Below, piece after piece: positions 45,498 through 55,083 of a stretch of 64,000 bases of DNA (the stretch's first letter is position 1; every line of letters begins with the position of its first letter). The notes beneath the pieces were generated by a model, which was not told where the DNA came from, ran no database searches, and saw only the letters and a program-made list of their open reading frames with translations. This stretch comes from Burkholderia plantarii (lineage in GTDB: Bacteria > Pseudomonadota > Gammaproteobacteria > Burkholderiales > Burkholderiaceae). Made by a program: the position numbers and the translations under genes. The stretch is from assembly GCF_001411805.1 (NCBI RefSeq), contig NZ_CP007213.1, forward strand, positions 682,001-746,000. Reading direction: 5' to 3'.

Positions 45498-47327
45498 TCA
45501 CTCCTCATTTGAGAAAAATTGCTCAGCATGAGTATTAAATAGGTAATGGTAACCAGATCGAAGTGACATGAGTTCGTCATGTGAGCCAATCTCCGAAATG
45601 GTGCCCTCGGAAATTAACGCAATTTGATCCGCCCGCCTTACCGATCCGAATCGGTGTGAGACCAAGATAACGGTCTTCGATTTTTTTGATAATAGAAATT
45701 CATTGGTCAGACGCATCTCGTTTACAACGTCTAGTGACGCCGTCGGTTCATCGAGAACTAAGACGTCAGCATCTGGTGCGTATGCCCGCGCCGCAGCTAT
45801 GCGTTGCCACTCACCACCTGACAGATCGATACCGCCTTTGAACGCTCTTCCGAGCTGTGTGTCAAGTCCGGCCGGCAATTTCTTTATTAAATCTGACGCG
45901 GATGCACATTCTGCTGCCCACCAGAGGCGTTCTTCTCGCGGTTCTCCCACCGCACCTATTCCAATGTTGAGGTCAACTGGGAACTGATACTTTGCGTAAT
46001 CCTGAAATATTGCCGACATTCGAGTTCTCAAATAGGCTCGGTCTATTGAGTAGATGTCAACACCGTCCAGCCGCGCTTGTCCTCGCGTCGGCTTGTAAAG
46101 ACCGCAAATCAGTTTCAGAAGAGTGGTTTTACCAGCGCCGTTTATTCCTACAATAGCGAAGGAGGATTTTGGTGGTATGCAAAAATTAATATTGCATAGG
46201 CAGTAATCTTCGGTGTCAGGGTATTTAAACCATACGTTTTCAAAGACAATTCCTTTTTCCTCGCTACTTATGCAAGGCAAGGCTGGCCGGTTTGCTGCCG
46301 TGTTTGGATCATCCAATATGTACTGTGGAACGGAACTGGCCTCTGTCAATTCGCTTTGCAACGAAGAAATCGTAGTCAGGAATAGCGAAAAGCTACTTTG
46401 TACCTGGCGACAGCATAAAAGAATCGATGCTGCTGATCCGATGCTGACTTTTCCCTGTGCTGCAGCAACTGCGGTGGCGCAATATACAGCATAAACGGAA
46501 ATCACTCCCAGAAAATCAGACGTAAATAATGTGTAGATCGCGAACCATGAATGGTCATTGGTTTTTTTGTTTATTTTGTGATTATACGCGTCGTACAGAT
46601 TTATTAGTTTATCTTTTAATCCAAAGAATAAAACTTCTTTTGCATACAAAAGATTTGTTAGTAGTAGCTCTATGTACGAGGACCTTGCGTAATCTTCATG
46701 GAAATTATTTTGCATTCCTCTTTTCTTGCTTTCCACTGCCGCGGTCAAGAAGAAAGTCGGCAGGGCGAACAGGATGACAAAAATTCCAGCGTACGGGGAT
46801 GTTTTCATTGTGACAAGCGTTGCTCCTCCCAATGAGGTGAGAGATGTCGCAAGTGAGGTAATTCGTGTCGGCAAATAAACCGCGCGTGGAATCCCGTATC
46901 GCGTCACAAAATCGTAGGCTTGCTTGCTTTTTGAATTTTCCCGCTCTGACAGTTCAAGGCTTGCCGTCTTGATTAGGACTCGGCGTGTCAACTCTTGCTT
47001 GGTTTTTGTGGTTTCCGATCCAGTTAAGGCAGACATGAATCGTTCTTTAATAATGATAAGCAAGGATATGGCCGCCTCGGATCCTATTAAAAATATCACG
47101 TACCAAGTTGATTCGGATCGTGTGGCCGATGCCGTTGTAATTGCATTCACGAGCAGCGCAGTTATTATTGTTATAAGAGTTGGCAGGAGTCCTCCTAGCA
47201 AACCCGAAGCAATGGAGAGTGTGGCAAATTTCTTATTTATCGATATTATAAAAAATAATGTGGCAAGGTGTTTTTTCATAATAACGTGGCCCGTTATATT
47301 TTCGTTGTGCTGATGGTCAAGTCGCAA
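45498..47327 (-). CDS. Peptide-type ABC exporter (McjD-like membrane domain plus ATPase)
   Basis: 609 residues from a TTG at 47327, or 593 from the ATG at 47279 (MKKHLATLFF); neither has a strong ribosome site. Six helices in about 30-320, then Walker A G394-I-N-G-A-G-K-T-T, signature L502-SGGEWQR and Walker B VLVLDEPTASLD. No C39 peptidase domain, so it does not cut a GG leader; same build as McjD/CapD, which export lasso peptides and give immunity. First gene of the minus-strand operon. Confidence 0.87.
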   Translation of the reverse strand: MRLDHQHNENITGHVIMKKHLATLFFIISINKKFATLSIASGLLGGLLPTLITIITALLVNAITTASATRSESTWYVIFLIGSEAAISLLIIIKERFMSALTGSETTKTKQELTRRVLIKTASLELSERENSKSKQAYDFVTRYGIPRAVYLPTRITSLATSLTSLGGATLVTMKTSPYAGIFVILFALPTFFLTAAVESKKRGMQNNFHEDYARSSYIELLLTNLLYAKEVLFFGLKDKLINLYDAYNHKINKKTNDHSWFAIYTLFTSDFLGVISVYAVYCATAVAAAQGKVSIGSAASILLCCRQVQSSFSLFLTTISSLQSELTEASSVPQYILDDPNTAANRPALPCISSEEKGIVFENVWFKYPDTEDYCLCNINFCIPPKSSFAIVGINGAGKTTLLKLICGLYKPTRGQARLDGVDIYSIDRAYLRTRMSAIFQDYAKYQFPVDLNIGIGAVGEPREERLWWAAECASASDLIKKLPAGLDTQLGRAFKGGIDLSGGEWQRIAAARAYAPDADVLVLDEPTASLDVVNEMRLTNEFLLSKKSKTVILVSHRFGSVRRADQIALISEGTISEIGSHDELMSLRSGYHYLFNTHAEQFFSNEE

Positions 47328-47723
47328 ACCAATCTTTTTTAGAGAGGTGGTGTGGGCTCAACCCAAGTCTTTCCTCTTTCAATCTGTAAATATCTGCCGA
47401 TTCATTGATATGATGAAGATAGCAAATGAGGGTGGAATATTTTTGCTTTTTCAAAGAAATCAAAGCGATGCATTAGAAATTTTTTCTTGCACGAGACGAT
47501 TGCCGCTTCGCATGAAGTGGTTTGCGGCGTCAGATGTTATGCCGCTCACGGTGGCGTCGGCGGCCGATTTCGATGGGATGGTGAAATAGCAAAATTATTC
47601 TAATTCGCATAGGGTAATCTATTTGCTGCGCAGCGATCGGCTATCGATTTGATCGCTTGGTTCCGGGGTAACCGGTCCTCAAGTGGACGTCCAATAACAT
47701 GAAGGAACGGGCGCGAAAGAATT
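47328..47723. other. Divergent spacer between the exporter and macA
   Basis: About 395 bases. The left part is AT-rich like the island; GC content rises near 47640, taken as the island's right edge. It should hold promoters for both operons, but no clear -35/-10 pair was found. An 80-codon + frame (47347-47589) has no ribosome site or family likeness. A short tail frame IDLIAWFRGNRSSSGRPIT near 47645 may be a gene remnant. Confidence 0.5.
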
Positions 47724-48923
47724 TTGAAAGGATTTTGGCGCTTGAACAACAAAATTTTCACATATGGTGTCGCGACGCTGTGCATCGCTGTGGCCGCCGT
47801 CTCTGTATATCGGTATGCACGGCATGACAAGCCGAATATTCAATACCTTACCGTTCCTGTCTCGTATCAGGACGTCGAATCCACCGTCGAGGCCGTAGGT
47901 ACGATCCGCGCGGCCGATCTCGTGAGCGTCGGCGCGCAAGTCAACGGACAGATCAAGTCGTTGCACGTGGCACTTGGCGACCACGTCAGGAAAGGTCAGC
48001 TGATCGCGGAAATCGACTCGAAGCCACAGATCTACGCATTGGACACGGCGCAGGCGCAATTGCAAAGCGCGGTGGCCACGCTGCATTCGAGCGAGGCATC
48101 GCTTGTCCAGGCCAGGCTCGCGCTGGAACGGCAGAAGGAACTCGTTGAACACGACGCCGGTTCGCATGCCGATTTCGAAACGGCACGGGCGGCCTTCGAT
48201 GTGGCTCGCGCCAACGTCGAAACGAGCCATGCCCAGATCAAGGTCGCGCAGGTCAACGTGGATACCGCGCGCGTCACGCTCGGCTACACGCACATCGTTG
48301 CGCCGAGCGACGGGGAGATTGTCGCCATGCTCGCCGTCGCGGGCCAGACGGTGAACGCAAACCAGACCACGCCCAATCTGGTCAAGATCGCACGCCTGGA
48401 CACGGTGGAGGTCAAGGCGCAGATCTCGGAGGCCGACGTCGTGCGGCTCAAGCCCGGTCTGCCCGCCTATTTCACGATTCTCGGCGACGCGTCCCATCGG
48501 TATGAAACCACGCTCAAGGCCATCGAGCCCGCACCGGACTCGATCCTGACCGACACGACGACGAGTGCCAACACCACTTCGTCGGCAACGAATACGGCCG
48601 TCTACTACAACGGCCTGCTCGACATGCCGAATCCCGATAACCGGCTTCGCATCTCGATGACGGCGCAGGTGTCGATCGTGCTTGCACGGGCACGACACGC
48701 GACGGTCGTGCCGGTTGCGGCGCTGGTTGCACCGGCACACGACGGACGGGCAACGGTGCGGCTCCTGGGGGCCGACGGCAACGTCGCCAGCCGGGCGATA
48801 CGAACCGGCATTGCCAACGATACCGTCATTCAGGTTCTCGGCGGGCTGGGAATGGACGATCGAGTCATCGTCGGCCAGGCCTCGGGCGCGGGGACGCGTG
48901 ATCCGTACAGCATGTCGAGGTAA
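47724..48923 (+). CDS. macA: MacA-like periplasmic adaptor of an ABC efflux pump
   Basis: About 399 residues from TTG 47724, or 393 from TTG 47742, which has AAAGGA upstream. N-terminal membrane anchor (IFTYGVATLCIAVAAVSVY), lipoyl halves (VSVGAQVNGQIKSLHVALGDHVRKGQLIAEID and VTLGYTHIVAPSDGEIV), a coiled-coil hairpin (about 105-185) and beta-barrel domain: a membrane-fusion protein. Four bases from macB. Confidence 0.9.
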   Translation: MKGFWRLNNKIFTYGVATLCIAVAAVSVYRYARHDKPNIQYLTVPVSYQDVESTVEAVGTIRAADLVSVGAQVNGQIKSLHVALGDHVRKGQLIAEIDSKPQIYALDTAQAQLQSAVATLHSSEASLVQARLALERQKELVEHDAGSHADFETARAAFDVARANVETSHAQIKVAQVNVDTARVTLGYTHIVAPSDGEIVAMLAVAGQTVNANQTTPNLVKIARLDTVEVKAQISEADVVRLKPGLPAYFTILGDASHRYETTLKAIEPAPDSILTDTTTSANTTSSATNTAVYYNGLLDMPNPDNRLRISMTAQVSIVLARARHATVVPVAALVAPAHDGRATVRLLGADGNVASRAIRTGIANDTVIQVLGGLGMDDRVIVGQASGAGTRDPYSMSR

Positions 48924-48927
48924 CGGA

Positions 48928-50922
48928 ATGTCCATGCCACGTGTCGAGTCGTCGAACGCTCCACTGATCGACCTCACGAGTGTGAGCCACACCTATGGCG
49001 CGGGAGAGGCGGCGGTCGACGTCCTGCACCAGATCAATCTGCGCATCGAGCGGGGCGAGATGGTGGCGATCGTCGGGGCATCGGGTTCGGGAAAATCGAC
49101 GTTGATGAATATTCTTGGCTGTCTCGATACGCCGACGTCCGGTAGTTACCGGATCGACGGCGTCGAGACCCAGTCGCTCGACGCGGATGCGCTCGCACGG
49201 TTGCGCCGGGAGCATTTCGGCTTCGTATTCCAGCGCTACCAGCTGTTGAACGATTTGACCGCTCTCGGCAACGTCGAGGCGCCCGCCATCTACGCCGGCC
49301 TCGACGCGGAGCAAAGGGGCAAGCGAGCCAGGCAGCTGCTCGCCCGTCTGGGCCTCGGCGAGCGCCTCGATCATCGGCCGACGCAGCTCTCTGGCGGGCA
49401 GCAGCAGCGAGTGAGTATCGCGCGCGCCTTGATCAACGGCGGCGAGATCATTCTTGCCGACGAACCGACCGGCGCACTCGACAGCCAGAGCGGCGACGAA
49501 CTGATGGCGCTGTTCCATGAGCTCAACGTGCAAGGCCATACGATCATCATCGTCACGCACGACATGAACGTCGCCCGGCATGCGCGCCGTATCATCGAGA
49601 TCCGCGACGGACGCATCGTCGGCGACCGTTCGTCCGGGTCGAGCCCTTCGGCCAACCCCGGCGATGCGCAAACGGCGCCGCCCGTCGGGCGCGCGATCGC
49701 GCTTCGGCGCAAGAACGCGCAGCCGTTCGCATTCGGCCGGTTCGTCGAGGCATTCCGGCTCGCCATGCGTTCGGTGGCCAACAACCGCCTGCGCTCGTTC
49801 CTGACAATGCTGGGCATCATTGCCGGCATTGCATCGGTCGCCTGCATGGTCGCCCGTGGCGAGGGAAGCCGCAGAACGATCATGGACCAGATCAGGCAGT
49901 TCGGTACGGACACGATCAGCATCTATCCAGGACGTATGGCGGGCGATCTGCGTGCGAGCTCGATCCATACGCTGAGTCTCGCCGACGTGCGTGCGCTGCA
50001 GGCGCAGCGCTACATCGATAGCGTGACGCCGGAAGTGACGAGTTTGGGAACGATCCGTGTGGGCAACAAGGACGTATCCGCGACCGTTCACGGCACCGGA
50101 GCCGACTATTTTCGGGTCCACGGCATCGCCATGATCGAAGGCCGGCCGTTCGACGAATCGCTGGTGGAATCGAACGCTCCCGTTGCCGTCATCGACGAGA
50201 AGACGCGACAAACGCTGTTCGGCACCGATTCGCCGATAGGGAAAGTCGTACTGGTCGGCAACCTGCCGTGCCACGTGATCGGCGTCGCGGGTTCGAACGC
50301 CATGTCGTTTGCACCCGGTACGCTCGGGCTCTATATGCCGTACACCTCGGTCATGTCGCGCATGACCGGATCGTACAACCTCCAGAGCGTGACGGTCCGG
50401 CTCGCCGACGGCGTACCATCGAGCGCCGCGCTGGCCGGCATCGACAAGGTCCTGGCGGCGCGCCACGGCGCGATCGATTTCACCACCTTCAACTCGGATG
50501 CCTTGTTCCAGATCGCGACGGCATCGAATGAATCGTTCCGCGTCTTCATTTCGTCGATCGCATTCATTTCGCTGCTGGTCGGCGGGGTCGGCGTGATGAA
50601 CATCATGCTCGTCTCGGTGACGGAGCGCACCCATGAAATCGGGATTCGCATGGCGATCGGTGCTCGCCGTTCCGACATTCGCGATCAGTTTCTCATCGAA
50701 TCCGTCTGGCTGTGCGTTGCAGGTGGGGTTGCCGGCGTGGCGCTCGCGATCGGCGTCGTCAGTTTCTTTTCGGACCCGCGAAGTCATTTCTACATGGTCC
50801 TGTCGTTCGACTCGATCGCTACGGCATTCGCCAGTGCCGCACTCGTGGGCGTCGTGTTCGGTTATTTCCCGGCGCGTCAGGCCGCACGCCTGCGCCCGGC
50901 GGAAGCACTGACCCGCGAATGA
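48928..50922 (+). CDS. macB: MacB-like ABC efflux ATPase/permease
   Basis: 664 residues. ATPase first: Walker A GASGSGKST, signature LSGGQQQRV, Walker B IILADEPTGALD; then a four-helix MacB/FtsX domain with a large periplasmic part and the end GYFPARQAARLRPAEALTRE. MacAB pumps export peptides, lipopeptides, macrolides and haem precursors. GAGG precedes the start. Confidence 0.93.
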   Translation: MSMPRVESSNAPLIDLTSVSHTYGAGEAAVDVLHQINLRIERGEMVAIVGASGSGKSTLMNILGCLDTPTSGSYRIDGVETQSLDADALARLRREHFGFVFQRYQLLNDLTALGNVEAPAIYAGLDAEQRGKRARQLLARLGLGERLDHRPTQLSGGQQQRVSIARALINGGEIILADEPTGALDSQSGDELMALFHELNVQGHTIIIVTHDMNVARHARRIIEIRDGRIVGDRSSGSSPSANPGDAQTAPPVGRAIALRRKNAQPFAFGRFVEAFRLAMRSVANNRLRSFLTMLGIIAGIASVACMVARGEGSRRTIMDQIRQFGTDTISIYPGRMAGDLRASSIHTLSLADVRALQAQRYIDSVTPEVTSLGTIRVGNKDVSATVHGTGADYFRVHGIAMIEGRPFDESLVESNAPVAVIDEKTRQTLFGTDSPIGKVVLVGNLPCHVIGVAGSNAMSFAPGTLGLYMPYTSVMSRMTGSYNLQSVTVRLADGVPSSAALAGIDKVLAARHGAIDFTTFNSDALFQIATASNESFRVFISSIAFISLLVGGVGVMNIMLVSVTERTHEIGIRMAIGARRSDIRDQFLIESVWLCVAGGVAGVALAIGVVSFFSDPRSHFYMVLSFDSIATAFASAALVGVVFGYFPARQAARLRPAEALTRE

Positions 50923-50993
50923 AAATGTTCCCTCGTTCACTGCATGCCGTGTCGACACGTACGGTCTCACGGCGGCCCGGAAGGTCGAAATCA

Positions 50994-52460
50994 ATGTCAC
51001 GATTCACCACGCCAGCCTTGTTGATTGTCTCCCTAGCCGTGGCGGCATGCGGGACGCTGACGCGCACGGCGTGGACGCCGCCGGCGGTGACGATTCCGCA
51101 GCATTGGCAGGCAGTGTCTGCTGCCGCGGGGCCGACCGCGAGTTCCATGATGGTCGGCACGCCCGGCACCCGGAGCGACGCGTCCGGCTCGTCCACGCCT
51201 TCGCCGGCTAAGGCCGAAGCGACGTCGAGCGCGGATACGGATATCGACCCCTGGTGGCAGGCATTCGGCGATCCGGAACTGGACCGGCTCGTCGCGCGGG
51301 CCCTGGCCGGTAATCACGATCTGAAGACGGCCGTCGCCAATCTGCGCGCGGCGCAATTCGCCGTCGATCTCGCCCGCGCCAATCGATTGCCCACGATCAA
51401 CGCAAGTGCGGGACAGTCGGATTCTCATTCGCTGCACGGCGCACATGTCGTGTCACACGCGAATTCACTTCTCGCGTCGGCCAGTTATGTCGTCGATCTA
51501 TGGGGGGCGCTGGCGAGTTCAGTCGATGCGGCCCGCTGGGAGGAACGGGCAACCGAGCAGGACGAACGGACGGCCAGGATGACCGTCGCATCGTTGGTTG
51601 CCGACGAATACTGGTTGCTTGCCCTGCTCACCGAACAGATCGAACAGAGCGACGCATCGATTCAATACAACGAAAAAACGCTGGCGTTGACGAATATCCG
51701 GTACAGGTCGGGTGCGGTGACGGCAGTGGATCTGCTGGCCGCTCGCCAATCGCTCGCGTCGCTACGCGCGTCGCGCTACGCTTTGCTGGTGCAGCAAACC
51801 CAGGCTGAAAATGCACTCGCCATCCTGCTCGGTCAGCCGCCGGGCGAGGTGTTCGTGGTGCCTTCGGCGCGCCTGATGACGCCGTTGCCCGCGGTCGACC
51901 CGGGGGTGCCGGCCTCCGTACTGGCTCGCCGTCCGGACGTCAGGTCGGCGGAATTGCGAACGCGCGCCACGCTCGCGACAGTCGATGCGACGCGGGCCAG
52001 TTTTTATCCCAACCTCACGTTGACGGGCTCGGCGGGTACCTCGAGCGATGCGTTGCGCAATGTGTTGCAGAACCCGATCGGTACGATCGCAGCGAATGTC
52101 GCCGCCCCGTTTCTGAACGTCTGGACGATGAAAGCACAGGTGGGTTCGGCGCGTACCGCCTACGATGCCGCGTCAGTCGCGTTCGCCAAGGCGTTCTATC
52201 AGGCACTTGCCGACGTGGAGAATGCCCTTGCCGCACGCGCCGACTACGAGGTCGAAACGACGCAATGGGCCGACGCGCTCGACGCAGCACGACAAAGCGA
52301 GCAGCGCATCGGCTGGCAATACCGCGCGGGTTCCATACCGCTACAGAACTGGCTCGACGCCCAGCAGGCGACCCGCAATGCCGATGCCGAACTCGCGAGC
52401 GTGCGCTATGCGCTGCTCGTGAATCAGGTGGCGCTGTATGTTGCGCTCGGCGGAAGATAG
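50994..52460 (+). CDS. NodT/OprM-type outer-membrane efflux lipoprotein
   Basis: 488 residues from ATG 50994 (GGAAGG upstream). Lipoprotein signal with lipobox AVAAC|G (Cys at residue 19). Two TolC-type repeats, e.g. DPWWQAFGDPELDRLVARAL and the paired helices ending VRYALLVNQVALYVALGG. An ATG at 50919 overlaps the macB stop but would put 25 residues before the lipoprotein signal. It completes a tripartite pump. Confidence 0.9.
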   Translation: MSRFTTPALLIVSLAVAACGTLTRTAWTPPAVTIPQHWQAVSAAAGPTASSMMVGTPGTRSDASGSSTPSPAKAEATSSADTDIDPWWQAFGDPELDRLVARALAGNHDLKTAVANLRAAQFAVDLARANRLPTINASAGQSDSHSLHGAHVVSHANSLLASASYVVDLWGALASSVDAARWEERATEQDERTARMTVASLVADEYWLLALLTEQIEQSDASIQYNEKTLALTNIRYRSGAVTAVDLLAARQSLASLRASRYALLVQQTQAENALAILLGQPPGEVFVVPSARLMTPLPAVDPGVPASVLARRPDVRSAELRTRATLATVDATRASFYPNLTLTGSAGTSSDALRNVLQNPIGTIAANVAAPFLNVWTMKAQVGSARTAYDAASVAFAKAFYQALADVENALAARADYEVETTQWADALDAARQSEQRIGWQYRAGSIPLQNWLDAQQATRNADAELASVRYALLVNQVALYVALGGR

Positions 52461-52557
52461 CGTTGATCCCGATGCGACGGTGTCGAAAGGCCGTGATCGT
52501 CGTGCGGGTCTGGCGGGCTGTTTCGCGTGCGTGCGCGGCGCCGGCGTATGTGCCGGC

Positions 52558-53664
52558 TCAGAACAGGTGATGAATTCCGCCGAGAAACACCGTCTGCCGT
52601 CCGTTCGACGCCGCGCCGATCCCGAGCGTATTGGCCACCGCGCCGCCGCCCGCGGTTTCCAGCATCAGATCGGCGTACACCTGCGTGGTCTTCGACAGCG
52701 AATACACGTTGGCCACCGTGAACTGCGTCCAGCGACGCCCGGCGAGTGTCGCGGTCCATGCACCCGCCGCGACTTCCTCGGCGGGCGTCAGACGCAGATT
52801 GGCGCCGCCGTCGAAGCTGCGAAAGTGTTCGCTGCCGCCGTTCGAGGCGATCCGTACATCGGTGGCGAGCGCGTGCAGCGTCACACGTTCGAACCGGTAC
52901 GATCCGCCAACGCCCATGTCGCGCACCTGTTTCGCGTTGAAGTTCGCACCGGACGCGAGCGCCTGCCCTTCGAACGAAGCCAGCCCGAGCCCGTTCGAGA
53001 GCGGCAGCAAGCGGTCGCGATACTCCGAATACACCGCCACCAGCTTGAGCGGCCCATTCGCGTAGTTGGCGCCGAAGCTGATGCTCCGCCCATTGGTATT
53101 GCTGGCCGTCGCGCCGGGAAATCCATACAGCGCGCCGAGCGTCAGGCCGCGATAGTTCGCGCTCTTCCATTTCACCGTGCTCGACAACTGCACGGGCAGG
53201 GTGCTGCCGAGACCATCCAGATTGCCCGGGTGAAAGGCGGAGAAATCGCCGAGTAATTGCCCGGTCGAGACCGATCCGAGCCAATCGAAATTCCAGTCCG
53301 TCTGGCGGCCGAGCGTCAGGGTGCCGAACGTTGGATCGGCGAGGCCCACGTACGCCTGGCGATTGAAGAACGTGCCGCTGCTGGCCGAGGCCCCCGTCGT
53401 CGTGACGAAACCGCTTTCCAGCCTGAATACCACCGAGCGGCCCGCGCCAATCCCTTCGGTACCCTGAAAGCCGAAGCGGTCGGCCTGCAGGGTGCCCTGT
53501 TCCGCAATATATGCCGGCGAGCCGTGCAGGTTGCTCACGTAACCGAGGCCGGCATCGAGACTGCCATACAGCGTGATACTGCCCTGCGCGAAAGCGGCCG
53601 GGGAAACGACGAGCGCAGCCAGGCCCGCGACGCGCGTCGCGTGGAAAGCGAGTTTGCTTTTCAT
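52558..53664 (-). CDS. General porin (Gram-negative porin family, Burkholderia type)
   Basis: 368 residues. Signal peptide to AAFA-Q, then QGSITLYGSLDAGLGYVSN, the standard start of beta-proteobacterial porins; 16-strand trimeric barrel pattern, ends GGIHHLF with the C-terminal Phe. Convergent with the efflux operon. It precedes the NCS2 permease region on the same strand but is probably a separate unit. Confidence 0.92.
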   Translation of the reverse strand: MKSKLAFHATRVAGLAALVVSPAAFAQGSITLYGSLDAGLGYVSNLHGSPAYIAEQGTLQADRFGFQGTEGIGAGRSVVFRLESGFVTTTGASASSGTFFNRQAYVGLADPTFGTLTLGRQTDWNFDWLGSVSTGQLLGDFSAFHPGNLDGLGSTLPVQLSSTVKWKSANYRGLTLGALYGFPGATASNTNGRSISFGANYANGPLKLVAVYSEYRDRLLPLSNGLGLASFEGQALASGANFNAKQVRDMGVGGSYRFERVTLHALATDVRIASNGGSEHFRSFDGGANLRLTPAEEVAAGAWTATLAGRRWTQFTVANVYSLSKTTQVYADLMLETAGGGAVANTLGIGAASNGRQTVFLGGIHHLF

Positions 53665-53716
53665 GACGTATGGGTGAAGCGTGGGAAGGAAACTGCGAGG
53701 GTCCGTCAGGCCGAAA

Positions 53717-55045
53717 TCAGGTGGCCCGGGTTGTCTCCACCGGCGCGAGGCGCCACGCGCCGAACACCAGATTGACGACGATGGCCGTCAACGTGCCGGC
53801 CGCCATGCCGTTGCCCAGCACGATCTGCAGCGAGGCGGGGAACGACGCATAGACGTTGGGCACCAGTACCGGGATCAGCCCGGCCACGAGCGCCGCCGCC
53901 AGCGTGTATTGATTGCCGCGAGCATGCAGGTCGACCGTGCCGAGCAGATTGATGCCCATCACGCCGATCATCGCGAACACGATCAGCGCGGTGCCGCCGA
54001 CGACCGGCGCGGGGATCGCGTACGCGAAACGCCCGAGCGGCGCGAACAGCGCGATCAGCAGCAGGATCGCGCCCGCCGTCGCGGTGACGTAGCGAGAGCG
54101 CACGCCGGTGGTCTGCACGACGCCGATATTCTCGGCACTGGTGATGATGAGCGAAGTGCCGAGCAGCGAGCCGATCAATGACGCGAGCGCGTCGCCGCGA
54201 ATCGTCCGCGGCACGTCGCGGCGCATATCGATCTTCCTGCCGGTGATTTCGCCGACGGCCACGGTTTGCCCGGTCGCTTCGGCCATCGAGATCACGCAGA
54301 AAATCAGCATGGGCAACGCGGCCAGCACGTCGAAGCGCGGCATGCCGAACGGCAGCAGACCGGGCAGCGTGAAGAGCGGACCGCTCCACAAGCCGCCTGC
54401 CGACATCAACCCCATCGCCCAGCCGGTGAAGGTGCCGGCCACGAGCCCGAGCAGCACCGCAAGCCTGCCCGCGGTGCCCTTGAACAGACGCGCCACCGCG
54501 AGCGTGGCCACGATCGTGATGAGTGCCAGGCCGAGCGACTGTGGGCGTGCGAAGCCCGGCGTGCCCGGTTGCCCGACCACAATGCCGGCGTAGATCCTGA
54601 TCAGGTTCACCGACACGAGCAGCAGCATCGCGCCAACCACCACGCGCGGAAAAAGCCGCAGGCATCGGGCGAAGACCGGCAGCACGATCCAGTAGAACAG
54701 GCTCGCGAGGATCGCGGCGCCGGCGGCCGTGCGCAAGTCCGTCTGCGTTGCGGTCACGGCGAACAGCATGGCGGGCGCTCCGCCGGGCACCATCACGAAC
54801 GGCAGCCGCGCGCCCACTGCGCCCGCGCCGAGCGACTGCAGCAGCGTGCCCACGCCGCACACGAAAAAGGTCCCGCCGATCAGATGCACGGTCGTGTCCG
54901 ACGGCAGCGACAACATGTGCGACACCAGAAAGACCGCGGTGACCGGCGAAGCGGCCATCGACAGGACGTGTTGCAATCCGAACAGCACCAGTTGCCACGC
55001 GGGCAGGCGCGCATCGACGCTGTGAATGGCGGGGTTTGAATTCAC
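53717..55045 (-). CDS. NCS2-family purine/pyrimidine permease
   Basis: 442 residues from a GTG at 55045 with GAGGGAAAC just upstream. Starts LVLFGLQHVLSMAASPVTAVFLV (NCS2 QH motif) and has ENIGVVQTTGVRSRYVT (NXG-like motif: SAENIG) in the uracil/xanthine permease pattern; 14 helices expected. Likely imports xanthine, urate or uracil with protons. It lies 38 nt after the arylsulfotransferase-like gene, thus probably one operon. Confidence 0.88.
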   Translation of the reverse strand: MNSNPAIHSVDARLPAWQLVLFGLQHVLSMAASPVTAVFLVSHMLSLPSDTTVHLIGGTFFVCGVGTLLQSLGAGAVGARLPFVMVPGGAPAMLFAVTATQTDLRTAAGAAILASLFYWIVLPVFARCLRLFPRVVVGAMLLLVSVNLIRIYAGIVVGQPGTPGFARPQSLGLALITIVATLAVARLFKGTAGRLAVLLGLVAGTFTGWAMGLMSAGGLWSGPLFTLPGLLPFGMPRFDVLAALPMLIFCVISMAEATGQTVAVGEITGRKIDMRRDVPRTIRGDALASLIGSLLGTSLIITSAENIGVVQTTGVRSRYVTATAGAILLLIALFAPLGRFAYAIPAPVVGGTALIVFAMIGVMGINLLGTVDLHARGNQYTLAAALVAGLIPVLVPNVYASFPASLQIVLGNGMAAGTLTAIVVNLVFGAWRLAPVETTRAT

Positions 55046-55083
55046 GTTTCCCTCGGAGTTCGAAGCACGATGATGCGCCTGGC

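Noticed and set aside
47347..47589. 80-codon + strand frame between the exporter and macA
   Set aside because: No ribosome site, no family likeness, and it spans the probable promoter region.
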